A stretch of 64,000 nucleotides of DNA. Source: Vagococcus allomyrinae (GTDB lineage: Bacteria; Bacillota; Bacilli; Lactobacillales; Vagococcaceae). This document shows, piece by piece, positions 7,176 to 15,684 of the stretch; position 1 is the first letter of the stretch; each line of letters begins with the position of its first letter. Under the pieces are notes generated by a model that did no database searches, had not been told where the DNA came from, and worked only from the letters and a program-made list of their open reading frames with translations. Location: positions 116,994-180,993 of the forward strand of contig NZ_JAEEGA010000012.1 in the NCBI RefSeq assembly GCF_017829975.1, written 5' to 3'. The translations under genes and the position numbers were made by a program.

Positions 7176-9131
7176 TTACATTTTGGTCGGCAATAGCAAC
7201 CGTAAACCATTAAAGATCACGATTAAGGTACTTCCCTCATGGGCGATGATTCCAAGGGTAATATCCATCTTACCCAAAATATTAAGGGTGACCAGCATCA
7301 ACACAATCAACATTGAGAACCCGATGTTTTGCCAGACCACTCGATCAAGACGTTTGGCTGTTTTATGAGCGTAACTAAACTTAGTTAAATCATTTTGCAT
7401 TAAGACAGCATCTGCTACATCAATCGCAATATCTGTGCCATCGCCCATGGCAACCCCAATATCAGCTTTAACTAGAGCCGGCGCATCGTTTACACCATCT
7501 CCTAGCATAGATACAGTGCCGAAACGGGCTTGCTGATCATCAACAATAGCCGCCTTGTTTTCAGGTAACACATTGCCAATCACTTCATCAATGCCAATTT
7601 GTCTCCCGACTGCTTGACCCGTTAATTCGGCATCTCCAGTAATCATTGTCGTATGAATATTTTGTGATTTTAAATAACTTACCACCTTGCGGGCATTTTC
7701 ATTTGGCACATCCATCATGGCGATTAAGCCAATAACGTAGCCGTCCTTCGCTACATAAACAACGGTTTTTCCCGCTCTTGAATAGCGATCATTATAATCT
7801 TCAATTTTTAATGGGACTTGATTAAATATTTCTGGTTTACCAATTTGATAGGTGTTTCCTTGATAGTGACTCAATAAGCCTTTACCAATTTCATTAGCAA
7901 CATCCAGGTCGATTTCTTTGGTTGCTTGAAACTTCTGTAAAATCGCATCTGCCAACGGATGGTTCGCTGATTTTTCCATTGCAACGACAATATTTATCAA
8001 TTGTTCTTCAAGATTAGAACCTTCAACCGTCTCAAAATGAAAATCAGTCACAACTGGTTTACCTTTCGTTAAGGTCCCCGTTTTATCGAAGGCAACGGAC
8101 TTAATTTCCGCTAGATTAGCTAAATAGGAGCCACCTTTGAATAAAACACCGCGCTTAGCCAAATTAGAAATACTTGAAAGGGTGGCTGATACGGCACTGG
8201 CCGCTAGTGCGCAAGGGGAAGCTGAGATTAAGAAAACCATTCCCCGATAAAAACTTTCGTTCCATGACCAATTAAAAATAGTCGGTCCTAAAGCAATAAA
8301 AATCGGTACAATAATCATCACAGCTATCACGTAAATTGGTTCAATTTTTTGAATCTTAGTAGCTGTTTTAGATAGGTTAGACTGAGATTGATTGACCAGT
8401 TGCATGACTTTAACAAACACCGTGTCACTAGCTTCTTTTGTAACTTCCATTGTGAAACTACCATTGCCGTTGATGGTGCTGCCAAAGACCTCATCCCCGA
8501 TCGTTTTTTCTCTGGGAATACTCTCACCGTTTATCGAACTTTCATCAATCGAGGTTGCTCCTGATAGAATAACCCCATCAGTGGCGATCTGATCCCCATT
8601 TAAGACCTGTAATTTATCCCCGATGTGAAGTCTTGAGACAGGAACTGTTTGAACACTGCCATCGGCTTGAATTAAACGAGCCTCAGTAGGGTTCATATTC
8701 AGCAAATTGGTTATCTCGCGCTTGCTACGTCCCTCAGCGTATTCTTCCAAAAAATGGGCACCGGCAAAAATAACAATTAATAAGGCCCCCTCTTCAAAGT
8801 TTCCAATAATCATTGCCCCAACAGCCGCCAGAGTCATCAAAATATGAACATTAGGTGTGAACTTGCGTAACCGTTTAGTATCAGTGATCGTATCACTGAT
8901 TCCTTCAAAAATAATATGGTAGCCTGATAGCAACATAGCTGATATGAATAGTGTGTTTTGCACTAGGCTACCTTCACCAGTGAAAAAAGCCATGCCAAAC
9001 AAAATTAATCCTGTAAAAAATAAAACAATCGGGAATTTCCCGTGACTATGGTCATGGCCGCTGTGATCGTCTCCGTGGTCATGATCGTGATCGTGATTGT
9101 GATTGTGATCATGTTCTTTTGCTGTTTCCAT
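7176..9131 (-). CDS. P1B-4-type heavy-metal exporting ATPase
   Basis: 651 residues. The N-terminus is a His/Asp-rich tail (about residues 6-31). The SPC motif at residues 305-307 replaces the CPC of copper pumps, and a HEGST motif sits in the last helix; both mark the P1B-4 subgroup (ZosA/PfeT, FrvA, CzcP), which exports Fe(II), Co(II), Zn(II) or Cd(II). DKTGT (349-353) holds the phosphorylated Asp, and GDGVNDAPA is the hinge motif. Membrane segments surround residues 33-135, 265-315 and 605-645. Cytosolic metal would be pumped out with ATP. It is monocistronic with its own terminator and lies behind an ArsR/SmtB-type operator, so metal induction is likely. Which metal is exported cannot be told from sequence. 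Confidence 0.92.
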   Translation of the reverse strand: METAKEHDHNHNHDHDHDHGDDHSGHDHSHGKFPIVLFFTGLILFGMAFFTGEGSLVQNTLFISAMLLSGYHIIFEGISDTITDTKRLRKFTPNVHILMTLAAVGAMIIGNFEEGALLIVIFAGAHFLEEYAEGRSKREITNLLNMNPTEARLIQADGSVQTVPVSRLHIGDKLQVLNGDQIATDGVILSGATSIDESSINGESIPREKTIGDEVFGSTINGNGSFTMEVTKEASDTVFVKVMQLVNQSQSNLSKTATKIQKIEPIYVIAVMIIVPIFIALGPTIFNWSWNESFYRGMVFLISASPCALAASAVSATLSSISNLAKRGVLFKGGSYLANLAEIKSVAFDKTGTLTKGKPVVTDFHFETVEGSNLEEQLINIVVAMEKSANHPLADAILQKFQATKEIDLDVANEIGKGLLSHYQGNTYQIGKPEIFNQVPLKIEDYNDRYSRAGKTVVYVAKDGYVIGLIAMMDVPNENARKVVSYLKSQNIHTTMITGDAELTGQAVGRQIGIDEVIGNVLPENKAAIVDDQQARFGTVSMLGDGVNDAPALVKADIGVAMGDGTDIAIDVADAVLMQNDLTKFSYAHKTAKRLDRVVWQNIGFSMLIVLMLVTLNILGKMDITLGIIAHEGSTLIVIFNGLRLLLPTKM

Positions 9132-9213
9132 CTTTTTTCCTCCTCTTTCTACTGGTTCACTTCTTGTAAATAATCATTTCAAGAGTCAACTCTTTGATGT
9201 TAACCATTTCTCC

Positions 9214-9243
9214 TATACATATGAAAAGTCGTTCATATGTATA
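9214..9243. promoter_or_regulatory. ArsR/SmtB (CzrA/CadC)-type operator of the metal ATPase
   Basis: Perfect 12-bp arms TATACATATGAA and TTCATATGTATA separated by six bases. The core ATATGAA-N6-TTCATAT fits the known consensus of ArsR/SmtB metal-sensing repressors. It starts just downstream of the -10 box of the minus-strand promoter, where bound repressor would block transcription. No ArsR gene is in the window. Confidence 0.8.
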
Positions 9244-9248
9244 ACCTA

Positions 9249-9278
9249 ATAATACATGAACAATTAGACATGTGTCAA
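9249..9278 (-). promoter_or_regulatory. Sigma-70 promoter of the metal ATPase gene
   Basis: On the minus strand TTGACA (9278-9273) and TATTAT (9254-9249) are 18 bases apart. The expected transcription start falls inside the ArsR-type operator. Confidence 0.75.
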
Positions 9279-9384
9279 GCTTAAAGAATTATTTTTAACC
9301 ATTTCCACAATAAAAGGATCCTACCACGGTAAGATAAAACCTACGCTCTCAATCCCCTTTCAGTTATCATAAAATGGCTAATAA

Positions 9385-9425
9385 AAAAGCCATGTAATCG
9401 AGTAAAAATTGATCACATGGCTTTT
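9385..9425 (-). terminator. Terminator of the MupG/EIIC operon
   Basis: AAAAGCCATGT (9385-9395) pairs with ACATGGCTTTT (9415-9425); a T tract follows on the minus strand. The EIIC stop is at 9453. Confidence 0.8.
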
Positions 9426-9452
9426 AGACGCTATTTAACTTTTGTTTCGGTA

Positions 9453-10787
9453 CTACTCCTGTTCACGTGCAGCTTCCATTTCACTTTGATAGGCAATTTT
9501 ATCTGTGACTTTAAAGAATGGTAAGTACATAAAATAACTAATTACCAACATCAAGACTTGAAAGACTAACCATTTCCAGCCACCAAGTAACAAACCACTC
9601 AGCAACACAGGCGTCCCTAGTGGTGCGGCCACACCGGTTAAATAGGGTAATATCCCCGTGGCCATCCCGATAAATGAGCCCAATAAAATAAGTAACGGCA
9701 TCACGATAAACGGGATCGCTAAGGTGAAGTTCATGATAATTGGCAATCCAAAAATAAGGGGCTCATTAATGCCACATAAATTGGGAATGATCGCAATTCG
9801 ACCTAGGGTTCGATATTGCTCGGATTTAGCTCGTAACATCGCCACCGCTAAACCGACTGTCGCCCCAGATCCCATAAAGCCAACCATCCCAAACAAGCTC
9901 ATTGACACCATATTTGGAATAGCCTGACCACTATTAAAAGCACTTAAGTTTTCCATTTGCATCGGCACCCAAATCCCGGCAAAAACGCTGTAGATGACTA
10001 GCGAACCGTGAACCCCACAAATCCACAAAATATGAGAAACTAAAATAGCAATGACCATTGCCCAGATACTGCCGCCTAAACTTTTAAGAGGGGTCGCAAT
10101 AATGGCAAAAATTGCCGCGTGCAAATGTTCGAAAGCAGTCAATGACATCAAAAAGCGAATAGTTGCAGCGATTACGGCAAGTACTACACCAGGTACCAAA
10201 CTAGAAAATGATTTGGACACGGTCGGTGGTACTCCTGCAGGCATTTTAATTCCCCAGCCCTTCTCCTTAAAGATCACGTAAAGCTGAGCTGATAACAAAG
10301 CCACAATAAAAGCTGTAAACAGTCCGGCAGCCCCTAGCCAATCCAAAGGTAAAAAGTCGCCACCCGAAGGCTCCACACCGTCTGGTAAACTTATTTTATT
10401 CGTCGTCAAAAAGGTGGTAATGCTAGTTGTGGTATTTCCTAATGGGGTAATAATCAAAAAGGCCATCAACGCTAGCAACCCTGCAGGTGTTCCATCTAAT
10501 TTATGACCGTCGGCAAACTTCGCTGCGATCAAAAAGACCACATACAGTGACAGTAAATTGGTAGTGACCATTGTCGGCACGCCAGTGATACTTTTTAAGC
10601 CACTCGTTTCCAAAAATCGTTGATACGCGTCGATCGGCAGTGTGTTAACCAAACTCCCCAAAGCACCGACAATCGTAACGGGTAACGCTGAGATTAACCC
10701 GTTAGTAATCGCACTAACATATTTATTCCCTTGAATTATGGTAGCGGTCTTTTGTAATTTTTCTTGCACCTTGTCAAAACTACTCAT
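9453..10787 (-). CDS. PTS lactose/cellobiose-family EIIC permease
   Basis: 444 residues, about ten hydrophobic segments, typical length for a free-standing EIIC of the lactose/cellobiose (CelB/ChbC) family. The NLCGINEPLIFGLPIIMN segment is the family signature of the sugar-binding loop. It transports and helps phosphorylate a sugar, but no EIIA or EIIB lies nearby, so it must borrow them. It follows the MupG gene on the same strand (88-bp gap) with its own AGGAGGAG site. Through MupG the likely substrate is a MurNAc-containing sugar or disaccharide; this is inference. Confidence 0.9.
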   Translation of the reverse strand: MSSFDKVQEKLQKTATIIQGNKYVSAITNGLISALPVTIVGALGSLVNTLPIDAYQRFLETSGLKSITGVPTMVTTNLLSLYVVFLIAAKFADGHKLDGTPAGLLALMAFLIITPLGNTTTSITTFLTTNKISLPDGVEPSGGDFLPLDWLGAAGLFTAFIVALLSAQLYVIFKEKGWGIKMPAGVPPTVSKSFSSLVPGVVLAVIAATIRFLMSLTAFEHLHAAIFAIIATPLKSLGGSIWAMVIAILVSHILWICGVHGSLVIYSVFAGIWVPMQMENLSAFNSGQAIPNMVSMSLFGMVGFMGSGATVGLAVAMLRAKSEQYRTLGRIAIIPNLCGINEPLIFGLPIIMNFTLAIPFIVMPLLILLGSFIGMATGILPYLTGVAAPLGTPVLLSGLLLGGWKWLVFQVLMLVISYFMYLPFFKVTDKIAYQSEMEAAREQE

Positions 10788-10875
10788 TTTTATCTCCTCC
10801 TAATAATCGATTGTTATGACTCAAGTGACTCTCTCTTTTGCCCAAAAATAAAGGCGAGAATCAGCTTATCAGTGT

Positions 10876-11973
10876 TTACTTCGCTAATAGTTCCTCAAAC
10901 CTAAACCTGGACCAAGGTTTAATACTGGCAATCAAGCCTTGCTCCGCTAGCGCAACCTTCCCTACCACATTGCCCTTGCCTCGATTTTCCATTTCCTTTA
11001 AAGCGATATGTAACTCCCCTTTATACTGACCATAATGTTCGTTACAAATAACAAGATCACCAGGCAAAATCTTTTGACAATCATGAGCCGGGATTTTTTC
11101 TTCCTTATACTTAAATCGCGGTAAGCTAGAGCGAAGCAGGTAAGCTGAGCGATCTCCGCGATAACTGTGTAGATTATTTAAAACAATTTCCTTTTCCACC
11201 TCCGAAATACCCGAGGCTAAGACCACCTTAATAACCGGATGGGTCTTCTTTAAGACTGACTCAATCTGCGCTAACTCCTCTTCTGTCGCATAAGCATTCC
11301 CTACAAAGATTGTGTCAATCAAACCCGTCGACGCTAAATGCTTAAACTGGGTCTCCATTGGCAGAAAACGATGTTCTTCTAAGGTACAAAGTCCTAATTG
11401 CTCAGGCCAAGGACCAAGGTCACCATGTTGAGAGGTGATAAAAGCGGCTGTTGGCACATTTAACACCCTAAATTGTTGGCAACACGCCACAAAGAAATCA
11501 AAGGACAGACCTGAATATTCCATTGGATAAAAGTTATGAGAACCAGTTAAATTTGCTTTATTAGGCGAAAAAGCCGTTATTTGCTTTAAGTAATCGGTCC
11601 CACTGCTCATGTTAACCTCAATTGTCAAATTATACGGATTGCGCGTCATTTCCGCTTCTTCTCGTCCGGTAAAGCCCATGTCTAAACGCAAGCCATTTGC
11701 TCCTAAATCCGCAAAGAAGCTTAAATCATCATAGCTAATCCCCAGCTGTTTAAAGATATAGGGATTGATATCCACCATGACTTGAAACCCTTTATGTCTC
11801 GCATACTCAATAGTTTTTTTGAAATTGGCCACAACCTCTTTGCCATCACCCTTGATTTCCAATAAACTGGTAAAAACTTGAGTGGCCCCATATTTCCAAG
11901 CCAAATCTAAATACTCTCGATCTGCTTCAAATGTTGAACGTTCTGGATAAATTGAAATCCCAAATTTTGGCAC
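10876..11973 (-). CDS. mupG: MupG-type 6-phospho-N-acetylmuramidase (DUF871)
   Basis: 365 residues from GTG 11973: AAAGGAGG sits just before this codon and inside the longer frame. The start MPKFGISIYPERS is typical of the family. The N-terminal TIM-barrel part (about 1-235, with LRLDMGFTGREEAEM and a SGTDYLKQI stretch) is followed by a smaller beta domain (about 250-365) as in DUF871 proteins. In Staphylococcus aureus MupG cleaves MurNAc-6-phosphate-GlcNAc inside the cell after PTS uptake, in cell-wall recycling. Here the gene is immediately upstream of an EIIC gene and divergent from a Mga-type regulator, which supports that role. Confidence 0.85.
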   Translation of the reverse strand: MPKFGISIYPERSTFEADREYLDLAWKYGATQVFTSLLEIKGDGKEVVANFKKTIEYARHKGFQVMVDINPYIFKQLGISYDDLSFFADLGANGLRLDMGFTGREEAEMTRNPYNLTIEVNMSSGTDYLKQITAFSPNKANLTGSHNFYPMEYSGLSFDFFVACCQQFRVLNVPTAAFITSQHGDLGPWPEQLGLCTLEEHRFLPMETQFKHLASTGLIDTIFVGNAYATEEELAQIESVLKKTHPVIKVVLASGISEVEKEIVLNNLHSYRGDRSAYLLRSSLPRFKYKEEKIPAHDCQKILPGDLVICNEHYGQYKGELHIALKEMENRGKGNVVGKVALAEQGLIASIKPWSRFRFEELLAK

Positions 11974-12076
11974 CGTTACTTCCTCCTTTGTCACTCTAAC
12001 TTTATACGTGTATCCCTTTACAATCTCATTGTAGCTAGTCCTTTGGATCCCCGCAAGGCCACTTTTAACAACCTAT

Positions 12077-12104
12077 TTTACCAAAAATGAGCTGAAATTA
12101 TGAT
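12077..12104 (+). promoter_or_regulatory. Probable promoter of the Mga-type regulator
   Basis: TTTACC (12077-12082) and TATGAT (12099-12104), 16 bases apart, about 40 bases before the ATG at 12144. A second TATGAT begins at 12104. Confidence 0.4.
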
Positions 12105-12143
12105 ATGATACAACTATAACTGGGTTCTAAGAAAGGAGATCCT

Positions 12144-13613
12144 ATGAAAAAACTACTCTCAACCGCCCATCTCCGGCAGATGACCTTATTTGATGAACTG
12201 TTGACCAGAGAATGGGTGACCTTACATGAGCTCCATCAAAAATTGAACTACCCGACCCGAACGATTTACAGTGATATTCAGGAAATGAATGACTATGCCA
12301 AACCGATTGTCATCAAATCATCAACTGCTGGATTCAAGTTGACGATTCCCAATCACTACTCTCCTCGCTACTATTTTAGACAACTGATTCAGAAAAGTCG
12401 GGAATTTAGCTTGATTGAGTTAGCTTTTTTTGAAAAAGAAAAAAACCTTGAAGACCTCTCTGAAAGACTTTTTATTAGCCTCTCAACCACAAAACGGCTG
12501 ATAAAAAAAGTCAACCAAAGTCTGAAAGAACGCCACTTCCAGATTAGCTTGTCCCCATTTTCTCTAGTCGGCGACGAAGAACAAATTCTCGGCTTTATGT
12601 ACTATTATTTTTCAGAAAAATACTATCTGCCTAACGAAATATTCAACCACGAACAAATGCTTCTTCTCGATCAATTAACGACCTCTTTAGCAACTGAAGT
12701 TGATAAAGAGTTAAATTTTGCCAGCACCAAACGAATCAACTACAGTGTGTATGTTCACCTCAATCGGATCCAACGAGGCCATCATTCGCCAGTCAATAAC
12801 CCGTTAGCAGCTAATCATTGGGAAATACTAGAAAACATTCAATTTTGTGACCAGTTTTTAACTCTTTTTCAGATAAAATTATCGACCAGTATTTTAAATC
12901 AACTCTATTCCATTTGGTTTAAACCGGAATATGCTTACAATTTTGAACATATGCTCCATTTAATTGCAAAACAACCGCAATTAAAACACAATTATCGGCT
13001 CATTCAGCATTTAATCGATGACTTTACAACCAAATTCGACTTGGAGAGCTCTGACAACAGTAGTTTGATTGTCGACTTATTTAATTTGTTTCACCGGGTA
13101 AAACAACAACCCTTTATGTTATATGACAAACGCAAATACTTTTTAAGAACTCTACAGACCGGTGGAAACAATCTGTTTTTACTGGGATTAATCAAGGCAG
13201 CCCTTCTCGCTATTTTGCCTGATCAATGGCAGGAATTCGAAATGAATGAACTCCTTTATATTATTGTCACTCACTGGCCTGAGCTTGTCAGTAAAGTGGA
13301 GCACGCCTTGCCTAAAGTGAGCTTGTATCTATTACTAGATACGGATCAGGAGCATAGCCGTTACCTAAAAAAGGAAATCGAAAGCTATTCCAGAGTCATG
13401 TCTGATGTGACGATTATCCAAGACTACTCACAGTATTTAAGCGAGAACTCTATTCAAGAAAATGGCATTCTGCTGACGAATATTCCCGGCTTAACGTCTC
13501 AGAAGATGGAGATGATTTGTTTTAACGAATTGCTTTCCACTGCTGATTGGGAACAATTGGATAAACTCCAAAGGAAGCAGCAACTCCTCTTGCTGCAAGA
13601 TATTAGGATTTAG
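12144..13613 (+). CDS. Mga/AtxA-type transcriptional regulator
   Basis: 489 residues with GAAAGGAG before the ATG. Two N-terminal winged helix-turn-helix regions (about 10-60 and 88-140; RTIYSDIQEMNDYAKP and LSTTKRLIKKVNQSLKERHF) are followed by a long all-helical region, the layout of Mga-like PRD regulators. No clear EIIA-like C-terminal domain can be named, although the last 90 residues look EIIB-like (VSLYLLLDTDQEHSRYLKKEIESY). Such proteins are often controlled by PTS phosphorylation. The gene is divergent from mupG-EIIC and is their likely regulator. Confidence 0.75.
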   Translation: MKKLLSTAHLRQMTLFDELLTREWVTLHELHQKLNYPTRTIYSDIQEMNDYAKPIVIKSSTAGFKLTIPNHYSPRYYFRQLIQKSREFSLIELAFFEKEKNLEDLSERLFISLSTTKRLIKKVNQSLKERHFQISLSPFSLVGDEEQILGFMYYYFSEKYYLPNEIFNHEQMLLLDQLTTSLATEVDKELNFASTKRINYSVYVHLNRIQRGHHSPVNNPLAANHWEILENIQFCDQFLTLFQIKLSTSILNQLYSIWFKPEYAYNFEHMLHLIAKQPQLKHNYRLIQHLIDDFTTKFDLESSDNSSLIVDLFNLFHRVKQQPFMLYDKRKYFLRTLQTGGNNLFLLGLIKAALLAILPDQWQEFEMNELLYIIVTHWPELVSKVEHALPKVSLYLLLDTDQEHSRYLKKEIESYSRVMSDVTIIQDYSQYLSENSIQENGILLTNIPGLTSQKMEMICFNELLSTADWEQLDKLQRKQQLLLLQDIRI

Positions 13614-13648
13614 CAAAGGAAAATTAATCCGCAATTGCTATACAAAGG

Positions 13649-13787
13649 TATATACATCATGTTAAATAATCAAGCAGATAGTTCCACTGGATAATTCGCA
13701 TAATCATCCGCCAAGAGCGGTACTTTCTACTTTTTCTGGTTGAAAGTTTAACCGTAAAGGATGATTATTTAATGGGAACTATATAGT
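13649..13787 (-). repeat. MITE-like repeat, full copy (reverse orientation)
   Basis: 139 bp running from TATATACATCATGTTAAA to TTTAATGGGAACTATATAG. Contains the inner inverted arms around CGCCAAGAGCGGTACTTTC. It is the reverse complement of the copies at 40689 and 49783. Confidence 0.85.
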
Positions 13788-13857
13788 CAATAAATTAACG
13801 CAGTTAAAGATCGTAGAGAACTATCATAACAGGAAATAAAAAAGAAGGGATTGTGGG

Positions 13858-13986
13858 GGGACTGCTGAAGGAAAACGGATCTATAATCGTTCTCAAAAGA
13901 CAGCAAGTCTCTGTATTGAAGAATTAGAGACAATGCTTCGTAATGAGCCTGACCGGATTAAATACTATATTCATCAGGTTAAATAA
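13858..13986 (+). pseudogene. C-terminal fragment of an unidentified gene
   Basis: A short open stretch reads GKRIYNRSQKTASLCIEELE and onward to IKYYIHQVK before a stop at 13984-13986. The composition is protein-like, but no start codon with a ribosome binding site precedes it, and it is bracketed by two MITE-like repeats. Probably the tail of a gene destroyed by insertions. Family not recognised. Confidence 0.35.
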
Positions 13987-14032
13987 TCAGACGTATAGTT
14001 CCATTGGATAATTCGCATAATCATTCGCCAAG
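13971..14032 (-). repeat. MITE-like repeat, half copy
   Basis: TCATCAGGTTAAATAATCAG and the following GTTCCATTGGATAATTCGCA match one half of the full repeat. The other half is missing. Confidence 0.6.
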
Positions 14033-14285
14033 ACAGGAATTTGTCGATTTCTTAATCAATTGGATGGCTAAGACAGAACCAACCTCAGAAAATGAGTTGG
14101 TTAAATTAATGACACAAACGAAAGCAGACAAAGAGGATTTATCAGAGGCAAGCCACAGCCGACGCCTAATAGTTGTGTCATTGACAAACAAAATCACGGC
14201 TGACGACTCTCATGATGTGGCACTGACTAGACGTGCCACATCTTTTATCAAAAGGTTAGCGCTCATTAATGGGTTGCTCGCATAA
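14004..14285 (+). CDS. Doubtful small frame starting in a repeat
   Basis: 93 codons from a TTG that lies inside the partial MITE-like repeat, with no ribosome binding site. The middle (EFVDFLINWMAKTEPTSENE, and KADKEDLSEASH) looks protein-like, so it may be a remnant of an older gene whose start was replaced. Near its end a 9-10 bp stem GATGTGGCA/TGCCACATC (14214-14243) followed by TTTTAT looks like a plus-strand terminator inside the frame, which argues against a functional gene. Confidence 0.2.
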   Translation: MDNSHNHSPRQEFVDFLINWMAKTEPTSENELVKLMTQTKADKEDLSEASHSRRLIVVSLTNKITADDSHDVALTRRATSFIKRLALINGLLA

Positions 14286-14817
14286 TCAGAGTGACAATCA
14301 CCGACCCAATCTTCTCCACGGAAATCTGCTGCCCCTTTTCCAACCACTCACTAATAATACCGATAGTTCCCGCAACAAAATAACTAAAGTAATACTCTAA
14401 TAACTCTGGATCTTCTTCTTGAAAGATATGGCTAAACTCATAAATCGCTAAGTCATGGACTTTAAACAAAATCGAACTTAACAGCTTACTGTTTTTATAA
14501 TCGCTTAAAATGAGTTTGGTGACCTTCTCATTTTCTTTAATGACCGTCAAAAAGACTTGTAACCATTCGCTGATGTCCTTGCTTTCCACCATAATTAACG
14601 GCACGATTTGAGCGATTAATTCTGTTTCAATTTGTTCAAACAAGTCATAAGGGTCACTGTAGTGAAGATAAAAGGTACCCCGATTAATATTAGCGGCCTT
14701 GCAAATCTCCGTCACCGTCACCTTTCCCAGTTCCTTTTTCTCCAAGATCGTCAAAAATTCTTCTTTGATAACAGTTTTAGTATAAATCGTTCGTCGATTA
14801 TTTTTAGTGCCAACCAT
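14266..14817 (-). CDS. TetR-family repressor of the adjacent ABC exporter
   Basis: 183 residues from ATG 14817, behind AAAGAGGTGG; the frame upstream to 14838 lacks a site. Residues about 10-60 are a TetR-type helix-turn-helix (GKVTVTEICKAANINRGTFYLHYSDPYDLF). The C-terminal 110 residues are helical and would bind the inducer. It is divergent from the ATPase/permease genes at 14974-18315 and very probably represses them. A loosely symmetric TCAAC/GTTGA pair in the intergenic region may be the operator. Confidence 0.85.
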   Translation of the reverse strand: MVGTKNNRRTIYTKTVIKEEFLTILEKKELGKVTVTEICKAANINRGTFYLHYSDPYDLFEQIETELIAQIVPLIMVESKDISEWLQVFLTVIKENEKVTKLILSDYKNSKLLSSILFKVHDLAIYEFSHIFQEEDPELLEYYFSYFVAGTIGIISEWLEKGQQISVEKIGSVIVTLIMRATH

Positions 14818-14973
14818 TTGCCACCTCTTTCCAATCAATTCAACACAATAGCCTAATTTGTTGAGTTAATAACAATCTGCCTACTATTGCGTATTGATTC
14901 CTGTTTCACCGCCAATTATACTAATTTCATACCTTAAAATCAACAAGGTGTCTAGTTAATGAGGAGGATCTTA

Positions 14974-15675
14974 ATGGGATTTATCGAAGTTAAAAACGAA
15001 TACAAACGCTACTTAATGGGGGAAACCACCATTACAGCTAACAACAACCTTTCATTTTCGTGTAAAGAAGGAGAATTAGTGGTGATTCTTGGCCCTAGTG
15101 GTGCCGGGAAATCGACCGTTTTAAACATCTTAGGCGGCATGGATTCCGCTGACGAAGGGCAAATCATCATCGACGGTGTCGATATCGCCCGTTTTAATGA
15201 TCGCCAACTGACCCAATATCGCCGAACAGATGTGGGCTTCGTCTTTCAGTTTTACAATTTAGTCCCAAATTTAACCGCCAAAGAAAATGTCGAATTAGCC
15301 ACTGCAGTAGCGCCAAACGCTTTAGATGTAGAAGAAGTGCTGAAACAAGTGGGCTTAGGCGATCGCATGGCTAATTTTCCTTCCCAGTTATCTGGTGGCG
15401 AACAACAACGAGTCTCGATTGCTCGAGCTTTGGCTAAAAATCCTAAACTACTCTTATGCGATGAGCCAACAGGTGCACTGGATTATCAGACTGGCAAACA
15501 AGTTTTAAAACTCTTGCAAAAAGCTTGTCGTGAGTTTAATAAAACCGTCCTGATTATCACCCACAACTCTGCGATTGCCCCGATAGCCGACCGGATTATT
15601 CACATTAATGATGCCACCGTTCGAGCCATTGAAGAGAATCCCACGGCCGTTTCTGTGGATTCGATTGAATGGTAG
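14974..15675 (+). CDS. ABC transporter ATP-binding subunit (MacB/LolD-like)
   Basis: 233 residues from ATG 14974: GAGGAGG lies just upstream and inside the longer frame. Walker [10 protein letters not shown] (about residue 39), signature LSGGEQQR (about 138) and Walker [12 protein letters not shown] are intact, and the [15 protein letters not shown]-loop region is typical for exporters that pair with FtsX-type permeases. The next gene starts nine bases after the stop, so the two form one operon, probably under the divergent TetR repressor. Substrate unknown; antimicrobial peptides or lipids are typical for the group. Confidence 0.92.
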   Translation: MGFIEVKNEYKRYLMGETTITANNNLSFSCKEGELVVILGPSGAGKSTVLNILGGMDSADEGQIIIDGVDIARFNDRQLTQYRRTDVGFVFQFYNLVPNLTAKENVELATAVAPNALDVEEVLKQVGLGDRMANFPSQLSGGEQQRVSIARALAKNPKLLLCDEPTGALDYQTGKQVLKLLQKACREFNKTVLIITHNSAIAPIADRIIHINDATVRAIEENPTAVSVDSIEW

Positions 15676-15684
15676 GTGAACTCA

